From Actinomycetes bacterium (GTDB lineage: Bacteria; Actinomycetota; Coriobacteriia; Coriobacteriales; UBA8131), in the NCBI GenBank assembly GCA_009787085.1, contig WRGR01000039.1, forward strand, positions 1 to 64,000: a stretch of DNA of 64,000 nt. The letters are read 5' to 3'. Below, piece by piece: positions 1 to 7,439 of the stretch; positions within the stretch are counted from its first letter, which is position 1, and each line of letters starts with the position of its first letter. The position numbers were made by a program, and so were the translations under genes. A model generated the notes under the pieces. It was given only the letters and a program-made list of their open reading frames with translations. It had not been told where the DNA came from and made no database searches.

Positions 1-40
1 TTTCTTTCGGGTATCTCTTTCCTCTTTGCTTTTCCATAAT

Positions 41-66
41 GGCTCCAGTTTCTCAAACTTGGAGCC
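41..66. other. Hairpin-forming inverted repeat
   Basis: GGCTCCA at 41-47 pairs with TGGAGCC at 60-66, and the inner GTTT (48-51) pairs with AAAC (55-58). This leaves a 3-nt loop and one bulged base. There is no T-run on either side, so it is not a clear terminator. It sits just before the DUF6414-like remnant and may be regulatory or a relic. Role unknown. Confidence 0.4.
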
Positions 67-74
67 TCCGGTAA

Positions 75-437
75 AGTCGGGGCGGTTCAATCAATGGTTT
101 CTCAGCACTAGAACAATTGCGATCTGGCAAAGAGATATCCTGTGTTTTTAGTTTTGAAGACGATAAGTATCCAATAGTTGCCTATCTGGACGAGAGCTTT
201 TTTCGCTGCAAGCAAGATAACTTTGTTGGTCAATCATATATGCTATGTAAAATAATCCGAAAGATCCCAAAGGGAGAAAGTATTAAGCTGGATGAAGTAT
301 TTGACGACATAAAAAAGCTACCACTTAATCGGGAACAGCGAAGGAAAATAACGAAAAGTACTGACAATCCTGAGGTCATGCGCGATGTCATAAAGGGTCC
401 TGCACTTGTTGCACTGCCAATAGCTGTTTATCAATAA
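75..437 (+). pseudogene. DUF6414-like protein, C-terminal remnant
   Basis: The frame is open from 75 (after a TAA at 72-74) to 437, with only a TTG at 117 as a possible start. The ending KGPALVALPIAVYQ resembles the close of DUF6414 proteins, a family of unknown function that as I recall is usually well over 200 residues. Here at most about 120 residues remain, so the N-terminal half seems lost. Base composition is AT-rich compared with downstream genes, which suggests acquired DNA. The family match rests on motif memory only. An intact small unknown protein starting at 117 is the alternative. Confidence 0.4.
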
Positions 438-586
438 GTAATGATGAAGTTGTGATTATGGCAACGTAGTCAGTTTGTAGTGGAGGTAAAGTAGGTGATA
501 GCAATGCGCTGATAGCATTTTGATAGCAAAAAATCAGCGAAAGAGAAATAATGGAGAGAAACAGTAGGTAAAACAGAGGAAACACC

Positions 587-620
587 ATCATATACTAAAC
601 AAAATAGCTTAGTATATGAT
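587..620. repeat. Perfect 12-bp inverted repeat
   Basis: ATCATATACTAA at 587-598 and TTAGTATATGAT at 609-620 are exact reverse complements separated by 10 nt. The arms are very AT-rich and no T-run follows, so an operator for a dimeric regulator is more likely than a terminator. No regulator gene is adjacent in the window. Confidence 0.5.
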
Positions 621-703
621 TGAATCAGGTGAGTGGGAGTAATCAGGGGGGCATCTCCGGCCATTTCCTTTATAATAGCGAATAGATCGTAGGTACCGCA
701 CAT

Positions 704-731
704 CAATCAACGGCATGTGATATGTTGATTG
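704..731. promoter_or_regulatory. Candidate operator upstream of the ABC transporter
   Basis: CAATCAAC (704-711) and GTTGATTG (724-731) form a perfect 8-bp inverted repeat. Its centre-to-centre distance is 20 bp, about two helical turns, and it ends 35 bp before the ATG at 767. Position and geometry fit a repressor or activator site. This is inference only. Confidence 0.35.
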
Positions 732-766
732 CCAGAGTAAGGGAAGTATCCTAACAGACGGAAAGC

Positions 767-1738
767 ATGGCAAGTTATATGGAAACAACGGGGGCGGCAG
801 CGGAGATCCTGCAGACCCATCAACTGACCAAGAAATACGGCGACTTTGCCGCTTTGGACCGGGTATCTCTGACGCTTCGGCAAGGGGACATCTATGGCTT
901 GGTAGGGCGCAACGGCGCCGGCAAGACCACCTTCTTCAAATGCGTGATGGGTTTGGCCAAGCCTACGGCTGGGACAATCGCCATCAACGGCAAGACCACG
1001 GGGCTTAATGTTGCCCGGCAACAGATGGGTTTTATGATCAACCCGTCTTTTTTCCCCTATTTGGGACCCAAGGAGAGCTTGGAGTATCTCTGTCGGGTAA
1101 AGGGGATAAGGGATAAGGGTGAGGTGGGGCGGCTGCTGAAAACTGTTGGCTTGGACGGCGTGAAGAAGCCCTTCAAGGCCTTCTCACTGGGCATGAGGCA
1201 ACGCTTGGGCATTGCTGGCGCACTGCTGGGGTCGCCGACGGTGATAGTCCTAGACGAGCCGATTAACGGCCTCGACCCGCAGGGCATTATCGATATGCGA
1301 GAAGTGATCAAAGAGGCTCATTCTCAGACTGGCGCGACTTTCATTATCTCATCCCATATCTTAGCTGAGCTGGACTTGGTGGCCACCCAGTTCGGCTTTA
1401 TCGAGCAAGGGGTGCTGATCAAAGAGATATCCCATACAGAATTACATGAGCATACCAGGAAGTCCTTGGTTATCGAAGTGGACGATGTGTTGCTGGCGCA
1501 GGCAGTGCTGAAGCCTCTGGGGGCCAGCGTGGCTGCAGTCAACGGCAACCGGATGACGCTGGCCAGCCATCTTGACCAATCGAACTATCTGGCCAGGGCC
1601 TTGTTGGATGGCGGCGTAGAGCTTTATGACCTGCACCGGCAGGAAACCACCTTGGAAGAATACTTCATGCGCTTGATAGGGGGTGGCAAACGGGATGCGG
1701 AAAATGATCCAAGGCGAGATATATCGCTTGCTTCATAA
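767..1738 (+). CDS. ABC transporter ATP-binding protein (BcrA-like)
   Basis: This is the nucleotide-binding subunit of an ABC-2 type exporter, hydrolysing ATP at the inner face of the membrane. Walker A is GRNGAGKTT (residues about 48-56), the signature is FSLGMRQR and Walker B is VIVLDEP followed by NGLDPQG. At 323 residues it matches bacitracin/lantibiotic-export ATPases of the BcrA type, including a C-terminal accessory region after residue 230. The next gene, starting inside its 3' end, encodes the membrane partner, and a YxeA-like protein follows. This set is typical of antimicrobial-peptide resistance or immunity transporters. The substrate is unknown. Confidence 0.85.
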   Translation: MASYMETTGAAAEILQTHQLTKKYGDFAALDRVSLTLRQGDIYGLVGRNGAGKTTFFKCVMGLAKPTAGTIAINGKTTGLNVARQQMGFMINPSFFPYLGPKESLEYLCRVKGIRDKGEVGRLLKTVGLDGVKKPFKAFSLGMRQRLGIAGALLGSPTVIVLDEPINGLDPQGIIDMREVIKEAHSQTGATFIISSHILAELDLVATQFGFIEQGVLIKEISHTELHEHTRKSLVIEVDDVLLAQAVLKPLGASVAAVNGNRMTLASHLDQSNYLARALLDGGVELYDLHRQETTLEEYFMRLIGGGKRDAENDPRRDISLAS

Positions 1739-2423
1739 AAAAAGCATATACATTTATTTTGCTATCATGGCCGCCGCCTATCTTCTTTTTGTGTTCGTCC
1801 GTTCAGGTGGCTTTGGCGGGCAGTCGGTTATCGATGATGCGTCGAGCGTGTTTTACTTTCTGCCCGCGCTGGCCGGCGGCTTTTTGTTTGCGGCTATTTA
1901 CACGGACGACCTGAACTCAAAGAACCTGATTACGCTGGTTGGCTATGGGTTGAGCAAAACAAAGATCGTGATCACCAAGATCATTCTGGCCGCGCTGCTA
2001 AACTTGGTCTTTTTCGCCATCTTGCCGCTTTTTCACTATGCTTTATACAGTCTGTTCGGCTGCCCGGTGGCGACTGGCCAAGTGGCTCAGCTCTATGCGA
2101 TCGCCAGTAAATACTTGCTGATGACCCTAGCTTATTCAGTAATTTCCAGCATCGTAGCCTACGGTCTGCAGCGTTCCACTTTTGCCATTGTCACTTATAT
2201 CCTATTTGCATTTGGCGTCGTCGGTACTTTGATAAATGTGCTTATAAATCTTCTCAACTTGAATATCCGTGATTATCTCTTGTCCGGCCTTACAGACAAG
2301 ATAATGATCGGCTTGATCGGCGGTGACCCTTTGGTTTTGCCCATCATCGGCTACGCTGCCTACGTCGTTGTTGCGGCGGTACTCTCAACAGTAGCGTTCA
2401 GTAAGAAGGAAATGGAGTTTTAG
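1695..2423 (+). CDS. ABC-2 type transporter permease
   Basis: About 242 residues with roughly six hydrophobic segments (near residues 15-35, 52-70, 100-120, 145-165, 170-195 and 215-238), the usual shape of a BcrB-like permease. It overlaps the end of the ATPase gene, so the two are translationally coupled. I prefer the ATG at 1695; a GTG at 1683 in the same frame is possible. It probably forms the export channel with the ATPase at 767-1738. The family is inferred from topology and context more than from sequence motifs. Confidence 0.75.
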   Translation: MRKMIQGEIYRLLHKKSIYIYFAIMAAAYLLFVFVRSGGFGGQSVIDDASSVFYFLPALAGGFLFAAIYTDDLNSKNLITLVGYGLSKTKIVITKIILAALLNLVFFAILPLFHYALYSLFGCPVATGQVAQLYAIASKYLLMTLAYSVISSIVAYGLQRSTFAIVTYILFAFGVVGTLINVLINLLNLNIRDYLLSGLTDKIMIGLIGGDPLVLPIIGYAAYVVVAAVLSTVAFSKKEMEF

Positions 2424-2425
2424 AG

Positions 2426-2821
2426 ATGACCAAGAAGCCCGGGTTCTGGATCGTTGTTGGTGTGGTCGTCGTCCTAGTCGTGGCGGCGGCAGTTTGGGGC
2501 AAGCAGTACTACGAGAACCGTTATGTGGGGCGAGACTATTACGCGATGGTGCCTCTGAGCTACGATATCACGCCACAAATGATGCATGATTCTGGCGGTG
2601 CAGAAGTCGGCCTAGGCAAGACCTTTGACTTGAAGGCCTATAATGAGCATGGGGAAGAAAAGGACATCAGCTTCATCGTCGTTGGTGACGATGTTGCAAG
2701 ATATCCCCAACAAGGTGCGTTTTTGCTGGTAAATGCCAGTAACCAGATAGTGTTAAACTGGAGTTTGATAGACAAGGGCAGCATACCGGCAGCTGCGCTG
2801 GCAAAGATCGAGGCAAAGTAG
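2426..2821 (+). CDS. YxeA family (DUF1093) protein
   Basis: A 131-residue protein with an N-terminal hydrophobic anchor (residues 8-25) and a small extracytoplasmic domain. The spacing of Tyr residues and the segments KTFDLKAYNEHGEEKD and GAFLLV fit the YxeA/DUF1093 fold. Family members are commonly encoded beside BcrAB-type transporters, and here the gene starts 2 bp after the permease stop. A role as an accessory lipoprotein-like or membrane-tethered factor for that transporter is inferred. No lipobox cysteine is present. Confidence 0.65.
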   Translation: MTKKPGFWIVVGVVVVLVVAAAVWGKQYYENRYVGRDYYAMVPLSYDITPQMMHDSGGAEVGLGKTFDLKAYNEHGEEKDISFIVVGDDVARYPQQGAFLLVNASNQIVLNWSLIDKGSIPAAALAKIEAK

Positions 2822-2890
2822 CCAAAGTAACCGAGAGCCGGGCAATTATTAAATGATGAGGGGAACAAAGACGAACCCCCATAATCAAAA

Positions 2891-2915
2891 AGGGTGACAG
2901 TAGCTCACTCTCTTT
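2891..2915 (+). terminator. Possible intrinsic terminator after the YxeA gene
   Basis: AGGGTGA (2891-2897) pairs with TCACTCT (2905-2911) with one G-T wobble, followed by CTTTT. It lies between two ABC operons and would separate them. The stem is short, so confidence is limited. Confidence 0.35.
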
Positions 2916-2960
2916 TGGGGAAGCACAACGACTGGGTTCGTAGGAAGGTGAAGGACACGG

Positions 2961-3899
2961 GTGTCGGAGGCAATTAGGGTATTGGGGCTGCGCAAGTCCT
3001 TCAAGACACAGACGGTTCTCGATGACGTGTGCTTCACCGTTGCTGACGGCGAGGTATTTGCCCTGCTAGGCTCCAACGGAGCCGGAAAAACAACGCTGAT
3101 AAAAATACTCACCACCTTGCTCCGTGCTGATGGCGGCAGCGCTGCGGTGTGCGGTTACGATGTCGCAAAACAAGGCCGGCGTGTTCGCGAGTCCATCAGC
3201 CTGACCGGGCAATCCACGGCAGTGGACGACATCCTCAGCGGCCGTGAGAACCTCATCATGATGGCCAAGCTGCGTCATCTTAGCGACCCGAAGTCCGAAG
3301 CCGAAAGGCAACTGGCACAGTTCGGGCTGACCGATGCCGCGAACAAGCCGCTCTCAGCCTACTCCGGCGGCATGCGGCGGCGCTTGGACTTGGCGATGAG
3401 CATGATTGGCAGCCCACAGGTCGTCTTCCTCGATGAGCCGACGACAGGGCTTGACCCGCAGGGGCGGCTTGCGGTTTGGGAAACCATCCGTGCCATGGGC
3501 AAATCCGGCGTGACGGTTTTTCTCACCACGCAATATCTTGAAGAGGCGGACAGCCTTGCCGATAGAATTGCCATTCTGCACAACGGTAGCATTGTTGCGC
3601 AAGGCTTGGCGGCAGAGCTGAAGCGCCTTGCGCCGCCGCCCAAACTGGTGTTCAGCTTTTTGGAGGAAGGTGACATGGCGCAGGCCAGCGGTGTTCTTGC
3701 GGCCTACGATGTAAAGAGCGAGGCGTTGACACTGACAGTCACCACAGATGGCAGTGTAGGCCAAACTACGGAGATTCTAAGTCAATTGGAGGGTGCAGGC
3801 ATTGTAGCGACCTTCGCCCAAAAGCCGCCGACGCTCGAAGAGGCGTTCCTGACGATCATCAGGGAGGGGCAGCATGAGCCTCAAGTATGCGTTAAGTGA
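2961..3899 (+). CDS. ABC transporter ATP-binding protein (DrrA-like)
   Basis: A 312-residue ATPase starting at GTG 2961. It has Walker A GSNGAGKTT, a YSGGMRRRLDLA signature, Walker B VVFLDEP followed by TTGLDPQGR, and a TTQYLEEAD segment with the switch residue. The STAVDD and ENL elements and the C-terminal domain match the daunorubicin-resistance DrrA family of drug exporters. Its partner permease overlaps it by 26 bp. This is a second export system, separate from the BcrA-like one upstream. Substrate unknown; drug or lipid export is the family norm. Confidence 0.88.
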   Translation: MSEAIRVLGLRKSFKTQTVLDDVCFTVADGEVFALLGSNGAGKTTLIKILTTLLRADGGSAAVCGYDVAKQGRRVRESISLTGQSTAVDDILSGRENLIMMAKLRHLSDPKSEAERQLAQFGLTDAANKPLSAYSGGMRRRLDLAMSMIGSPQVVFLDEPTTGLDPQGRLAVWETIRAMGKSGVTVFLTTQYLEEADSLADRIAILHNGSIVAQGLAAELKRLAPPPKLVFSFLEEGDMAQASGVLAAYDVKSEALTLTVTTDGSVGQTTEILSQLEGAGIVATFAQKPPTLEEAFLTIIREGQHEPQVCVK

Positions 3900-4638
3900 C
3901 ACATTGGTGATGACCGGTCGGGTGATGAGGCAGGTGGTCCGCAGCCTCGACACGGTGATCACCGTCTTGCTGATGCCGGTTGCCATGCTGTTGGCCATGA
4001 ACTATGTGCTTGGCGGTGCGATGGACTTGGGCGGCATCAAAACGGCTGACTATATGCTGTCTGGAATTATAATGATCTGCGTCTTGTCGGGCGTGTCCTA
4101 TACCGCCTACCGGCTTCATGTGGATGTGCAGAAAGGGATATTCGAGCGGTTTCATTCTCTGCCCGTCGCCAAGTCGAGCATCCTTGGCGGCCATGTTCTG
4201 ACATCCGTCGCCAGCAATGCCGTATCCGTTGTTGCCATCGTCCTCGTCGGCCTGCTCATCGGCTTTCGTCCGGAAGCAGGGCTGTTTGGATGGCTCTTGG
4301 TGATTCTGGTGATTTTGTTGTTCATCGTGGCCATGACATGGATAAGCGTGTTTTTCGGGCTTGTTGCAAAATCGGTGGAGACGGTCGGCGTTTTCGCTTA
4401 CCTTTTGCTGGGACTGACGTTTACGAGTTCAGCGTTTGCCCCGCCCGATACCATGCCAGCTGCGTTGGCAGCCTTTGCCAAGTATCAGCCGATGACACCG
4501 ATTGCCGACAGCATGAGGCTTTTGCTGCTTGGCGGACCAGCGGGCAACAGCCTAGTGATCGCCTTGGCTTGGTGCTTCGTTATTGCCGCTGTGTTTTGGC
4601 TGCTGTCCGTCAAGGCCTACGGTCGTCGGCAACGGTAA
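3874..4638 (+). CDS. ABC-2 type transporter permease (DrrB-like)
   Basis: A 254-residue membrane protein with six predicted segments. The FERFHSLPVAKSSILGGHV stretch before the central helices is the conserved cytosolic motif of DrrB/ABC-2 permeases. The ATG at 3874 follows AGGGAGGGG (3861-3869) at good spacing. It overlaps the DrrA-like ATPase gene, which indicates coupled translation. Together they should form a drug or lipid exporter. The gene is followed by degraded sequence rather than another intact gene. Confidence 0.85.
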   Translation: MSLKYALSDTLVMTGRVMRQVVRSLDTVITVLLMPVAMLLAMNYVLGGAMDLGGIKTADYMLSGIIMICVLSGVSYTAYRLHVDVQKGIFERFHSLPVAKSSILGGHVLTSVASNAVSVVAIVLVGLLIGFRPEAGLFGWLLVILVILLFIVAMTWISVFFGLVAKSVETVGVFAYLLLGLTFTSSAFAPPDTMPAALAAFAKYQPMTPIADSMRLLLLGGPAGNSLVIALAWCFVIAAVFWLLSVKAYGRRQR

Positions 4639-4715
4639 CCAGCGGCAAAGTCCGGAAAAGCTGCAGGGAATGCCCGCCTCCCTGAATGCTACCGTCGTGG
4701 CGAAGTCGATATATC

Positions 4716-4946
4716 TCAGCAAGCAGTCTTGACGTTATCGGGCGCAGATGGCCGCTTATGCTCGGCAAGCCATTTCTTTCGATATTCGTTCAAACTCAGA
4801 TGATTTGCGCCTCCGGAATATTCCGGATCATCATTTTGAACCCCGTCATCCTGCCAGCTGCAAAGCGGGCAGATCTCAGAGATGCTGCCTTCTGGAAGCG
4901 TGGTGAACCCGCAGCATGCACATGTTTTATTTTTGTCCCATACTTC
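4716..4946 (-). pseudogene. CPCC-type cysteine-rich protein remnant
   Basis: The minus strand reads TCACCGF, then SEICPLCSWQDD, then NDDPEYSGGANHLSLNEYR, and stops at 4716-4718. This matches the small zinc-ribbon CPCC family (two Cys pairs followed by DDP-Y-GGAN-LSL). A stop at 4947-4949 lies directly upstream and there is no ATG, GTG or TTG before the first Cys pair. The reading frame is therefore beheaded, or fused by frameshift to the open frame upstream. The first pair reads CACC rather than CPCC. Family members appear singly or beside toxin/immunity genes; function unknown. Confidence 0.6.
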
Positions 4947-5130
4947 TCAACCTGATCCTCCCAATAATCCAAAGCTCCTTTCAGTTTACGGAGGTATCCA
5001 CATAGTAGTTTATATGCTGGTATGTATGAATAATCTGCAAAATAGTTGTAAATAAATTGAGATGAATCTATTGCAATGATGACATTTGCATGGTAGCCTC
5101 GGAGTGGCTTGAACTCAATGGGGTTTGGGG
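4935..5130 (-). pseudogene. Unidentified open-frame remnant upstream of the CPCC fragment
   Basis: In another minus-strand frame the sequence reads smoothly through IEFKPLRGYHANVIIAID and then YLRKLKGALDYWEDQVEKYG without a start codon. Past about 4935 this frame overlaps the CPCC reading and becomes nonsense before a stop at 4796-4798. It is AT-rich like the CPCC piece. Most simply, one gene has a frameshift near 4935 and has lost its 5' end near 5130, where GC-rich sequence begins. I do not recognise the protein. Confidence 0.35.
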
Positions 5131-5618
5131 GGGTGGCCGCAAGGGATCCAAGGGGGAACCGTGTGCAGTCGGCTATGGCTGCCTTGAGAAAGGAGAACTT
5201 GAGGGTGCATTGGCGGACAAAAACAGGGGATCAGAATCCGCTGCGGTGGGGGGGGGTTGGTAAGAGGGGCATCCTAGCCCGGGCGGCAGCGGCGTTGCTG
5301 GCTGTCGCGTTGGCGGTGGGCCTTCTGCCCGCCGTGCCGTTCTTTGCGGCAGGGGTAGTGCGCATCGTCACCCCCGACGGAGTGGGGGTCGGGCACCGTA
5401 CGCTTGTGCCGGGCGGCAGCGCCGGCCCGTTCAACATCGTGCTCAATAATGTAGACGATAGCCAGTCCACTGTCAGGTGGGCTACTGTGACTGCCAAGGC
5501 CGCCGACGGCTCGAACAAGTCCGCCGCCTGCAAGGTGACGGTGACCCGGCCGGTCACCGGGGTCACGCTGGACAAGGCATCGTCGACGCTCACGGTCGGG
5601 TTTAGGCCGGGACATTAA
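5109..5618 (+). pseudogene. Truncated Ig-like (BIG2-type) surface protein
   Basis: The frame carries a signal-peptide-like segment (GILARAAAALLAVALAVG), a short spacer, and then TVTRPVTGVTLDKASSTLTVG. That last stretch is the boundary between two bacterial Ig-like (BIG2) domains. The domain core expected between WATVTAKAADG and the preceding strand is missing, and the protein stops right after the start of the next domain. Large Ig-repeat adhesins normally run to hundreds of residues. The N-terminal part before the signal peptide spans a run of nine G and has no clear start (TTG 5109 or ATG 5175). I read it as an internally deleted, 3'-truncated surface protein. Confidence 0.5.
5248..5256 (+). 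repeat. Run of nine G upstream of a signal peptide
   Basis: A G9 homopolymer lies in the leader of the truncated Ig-like protein; a G7 run lies at 5127-5133. Tracts of this length are prone to slippage and can switch frame. Whether it matters here is unclear because the gene already looks broken. Confidence 0.6.
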
Positions 5619-5624
5619 GGAGGC

Positions 5625-6128
5625 ATGATGAGACGCTTGATGAAGAAGGCACTGATATCATTGGCCATGGCACTGGCTGCGGCAGCGGCCATCGCCCCGT
5701 CCGCCGCCTACGCGGCCACGGCAGCGCCCGCTCCCGCACCCCCAGCCGCACTCTACGCCGGGCGTGTGGATTCCGACACCCTGAAGCTCACTTGGAAGGC
5801 TGCCGAGGGCATCGACGGCTACGTGGTCTTGCGCTACGATGCGGCCAAGAAGTCCTACAGGAAGGCCGCTGTGGTGGGCAAGAGGGCGACCAGCTGGACG
5901 GACAAGGCCACCCTGGCCAACAAGACCTACAGCTACAAGATGCGCTCCTACAAGGCGGCCGGCGGCAAGAGGACCTACAGCGCCCTGACCTACGCGGTGT
6001 CGTCCAAGACGCACAGCCCCGTCGCCAAGAAGACCAACGTCCAGAGGGTCACGGCGCCCAAGGCGCTGACTTTGGGCATTAGGCAGGCCGTGCCGCTGAG
6101 GGCCAAGATTCTCCACGGATCATCCTGA
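5625..6128 (+). pseudogene. Truncated secreted fibronectin type III protein
   Basis: AAGGAGG at 5617-5623 gives a strong start at ATG 5625, followed by a classical signal peptide (MKKALISLAMALAAAAA, cleavage near AYA-A). Residues about 45-125 form one Fn3-like domain (LKLTWKAAEGIDGYVVLR, TYSYKMRSYK). A second domain begins (TAPKALTLGIRQAVPLRAKIL) and is cut by a stop exactly where minus-strand helicase sequence begins. It is probably the 5' stump of a large cell-surface protein. It could still be secreted as a 167-residue product. Confidence 0.55.
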
Positions 6129-6520
6129 AGAGCCACAGTTCTGGAAGACCATATAGCGTTGTTCGAACCCATCAAGAATCCTGTAGTTCTTCTTCAGCCG
6201 AGTGCGCTCAAGGTTGTTTTTGATCAGTCCCAAGCAGATCGAGTGAAACGTGCCGACATACATTTCGTTGATGTTAGCGACGATGTCCCGTTCGGCCAGC
6301 TCGTTCGTTATTCTCGTGACCAGCTCTTTGGCAGCTTTTCCGTAAACGTAGCTACCAGAATCTCTTCAGACCTGACACCCTTCTCTTGGATGAGGCACAC
6401 TGCGCGCTGAGCCAAGGTAAAGGTTTTCCCGGTGCCGGGGCCAGCAGTGATCAGCACTGGGCCATCCGTGGCCGTAATGGCCATTATCTGGTTGTCGTTG
6501 GCACCCTTGAAATCGAACAC
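6120..6520 (-). pseudogene. UvrD/Rep-family helicase, frameshifted N-terminal fragment
   Basis: From a GTG at 6520 (preceded on the minus strand by CAGGAGGG) the frame reads FDFKGANDNQ, Walker A AGPGTGKTFTL, then EILVATFTEK, and then shifts. Adding one base after GAAAAG restores the expected ATFTEKAAKELVTRIT and continues with YVGTFHSICLGLI, a superfamily-1 helicase motif Ib region, to a stop at 6120-6122. Only about 130 of the usual 600 or more residues remain. It is therefore a fragment with both a one-base deletion and a 3' truncation. It abuts the truncated Fn3 gene tail to tail. Confidence 0.75.
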
Positions 6521-6591
6521 TTGCCCTCCTGCCTAAGCCGCTGGGTGCTAGCTCGTCCAGCTCATAACCCGGCATAGCAGCATCAATCAGC

Positions 6592-6656
6592 ATCTCCCTA
6601 ACGAATCTCCCTAACGAATCTCCCTAACGAATCTCCCCAACGAATCTCCCTAACGA
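6592..6656. repeat. Five tandem copies of a 13-bp unit
   Basis: ATCTCCCTAACGA is repeated at 6592, 6605, 6618, 6631 (one T-to-C change) and 6644. On the minus strand the unit reads TCGTTAGGGAGAT. Its first copy carries the TAG stop of the flavoprotein gene, and the last copy leads into an ATG with GGGAG just before it. It sits in the short gap between that gene and the helicase fragment. Slipped-strand expansion is the simplest origin. Confidence 0.9.
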
Positions 6657-7276
6657 ATAAAGTTCGTCCAAGCCCGGTCTGTTAGCTGCGGGTGTGTTAG
6701 GCCGGCGGCGGATCCGGCTTGGATGGACTTGATCAGCCAAGCCATGTTGGCGCCTAGGTAATAGGCGGTCTGCATGCCTTCAAGGTCTTGTTTTACCTCT
6801 TCAGCCTGCGATCCGTGCACCATTGGCCAGTAAAACGAGCTGACCAGCGGCATTTGGGCATAAAGCGGATACTTCTGGATCTGCTCCAAGGCAGCAGTGG
6901 TGCCCGCCCGTCGGGCAGAGACCACGCAGGCCGCCGGTTTGGCGGCATAAAGCGAGCCGCCGGCAAAAAACATCCTGTCCAAGCAGCTCTTCAAGGCACC
7001 GTTGACCCCGGCAAAATATACCGGTGAGCCAATGACCAGGCCATCGGCTGCGACTAGCTGGTCGATTAGGGCGTTGATGCCGTCGTCGGCACCGAAAGCG
7101 CAGCGCCGGGTCTTACGGCAGCCACCGCAGCCGATGCAGGGCTTCAGGGCCTCCTTGCCGATCCAGACAATAGAGGTATCGATGCCGCCGTCTCCAAGGC
7201 CGCGTGCCACCTCTTGGAGGGCGGTGAAAGTGCAGCGTTTTTCGTGGGCGCTGCCGTTGAGCAGTAATACTGACAT
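6650..7276 (-). CDS. Flavodoxin-family NAD(P)H-dependent reductase
   Basis: A 208-residue flavodoxin-fold protein: LLLNGSAHEK is the phosphate-binding loop, GSPVYF and the flanking region bind FMN, and CIGCGGCRKTRRC resembles the compact cysteine motif of iron-sulfur flavoproteins. The start at 7276 follows a minus-strand AGGAG (7283-7287). It should carry out two-electron reduction of small electrophiles or quinones using FMN; the true substrate is unknown. The protein ends in WTNFIR, and its stop lies inside the first copy of the 13-bp tandem repeat. Confidence 0.75.
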   Translation of the reverse strand: MSVLLLNGSAHEKRCTFTALQEVARGLGDGGIDTSIVWIGKEALKPCIGCGGCRKTRRCAFGADDGINALIDQLVAADGLVIGSPVYFAGVNGALKSCLDRMFFAGGSLYAAKPAACVVSARRAGTTAALEQIQKYPLYAQMPLVSSFYWPMVHGSQAEEVKQDLEGMQTAYYLGANMAWLIKSIQAGSAAGLTHPQLTDRAWTNFIR

Positions 7277-7439
7277 GTTTTTCTCCTTCTCTCTTTTTTT
7301 GCTAGACGCATTACAGATGTCTCTTGGTGATTATAGACCTAACAAGGCATGGAAATAAAGGTTATAATGTTCCTGCGTACAGATAGATTTCCTGCAGACA
7401 GGCAATTGATTATGGGGGAAGAGAGGCAAGCTCTGCTCA

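Larger units (their letters stand above)
438..766. other. AT-rich intergenic region with two inverted repeats
   Basis: There is no convincing gene here: the short open frames on the minus strand lack family signatures and ribosome sites. The stretch holds the two inverted repeats listed separately (587-620 and 704-731) and a TATAAT at 671-676 without a good -35 partner. It probably contains the promoter and operator of the ABC transporter genes that start at 767. Confidence 0.4.

Noticed and set aside
4686-4955. Plus-strand 89-codon frame
   Set aside because: The opposite strand carries a clear zinc-ribbon protein pattern, so the plus frame is antisense noise.
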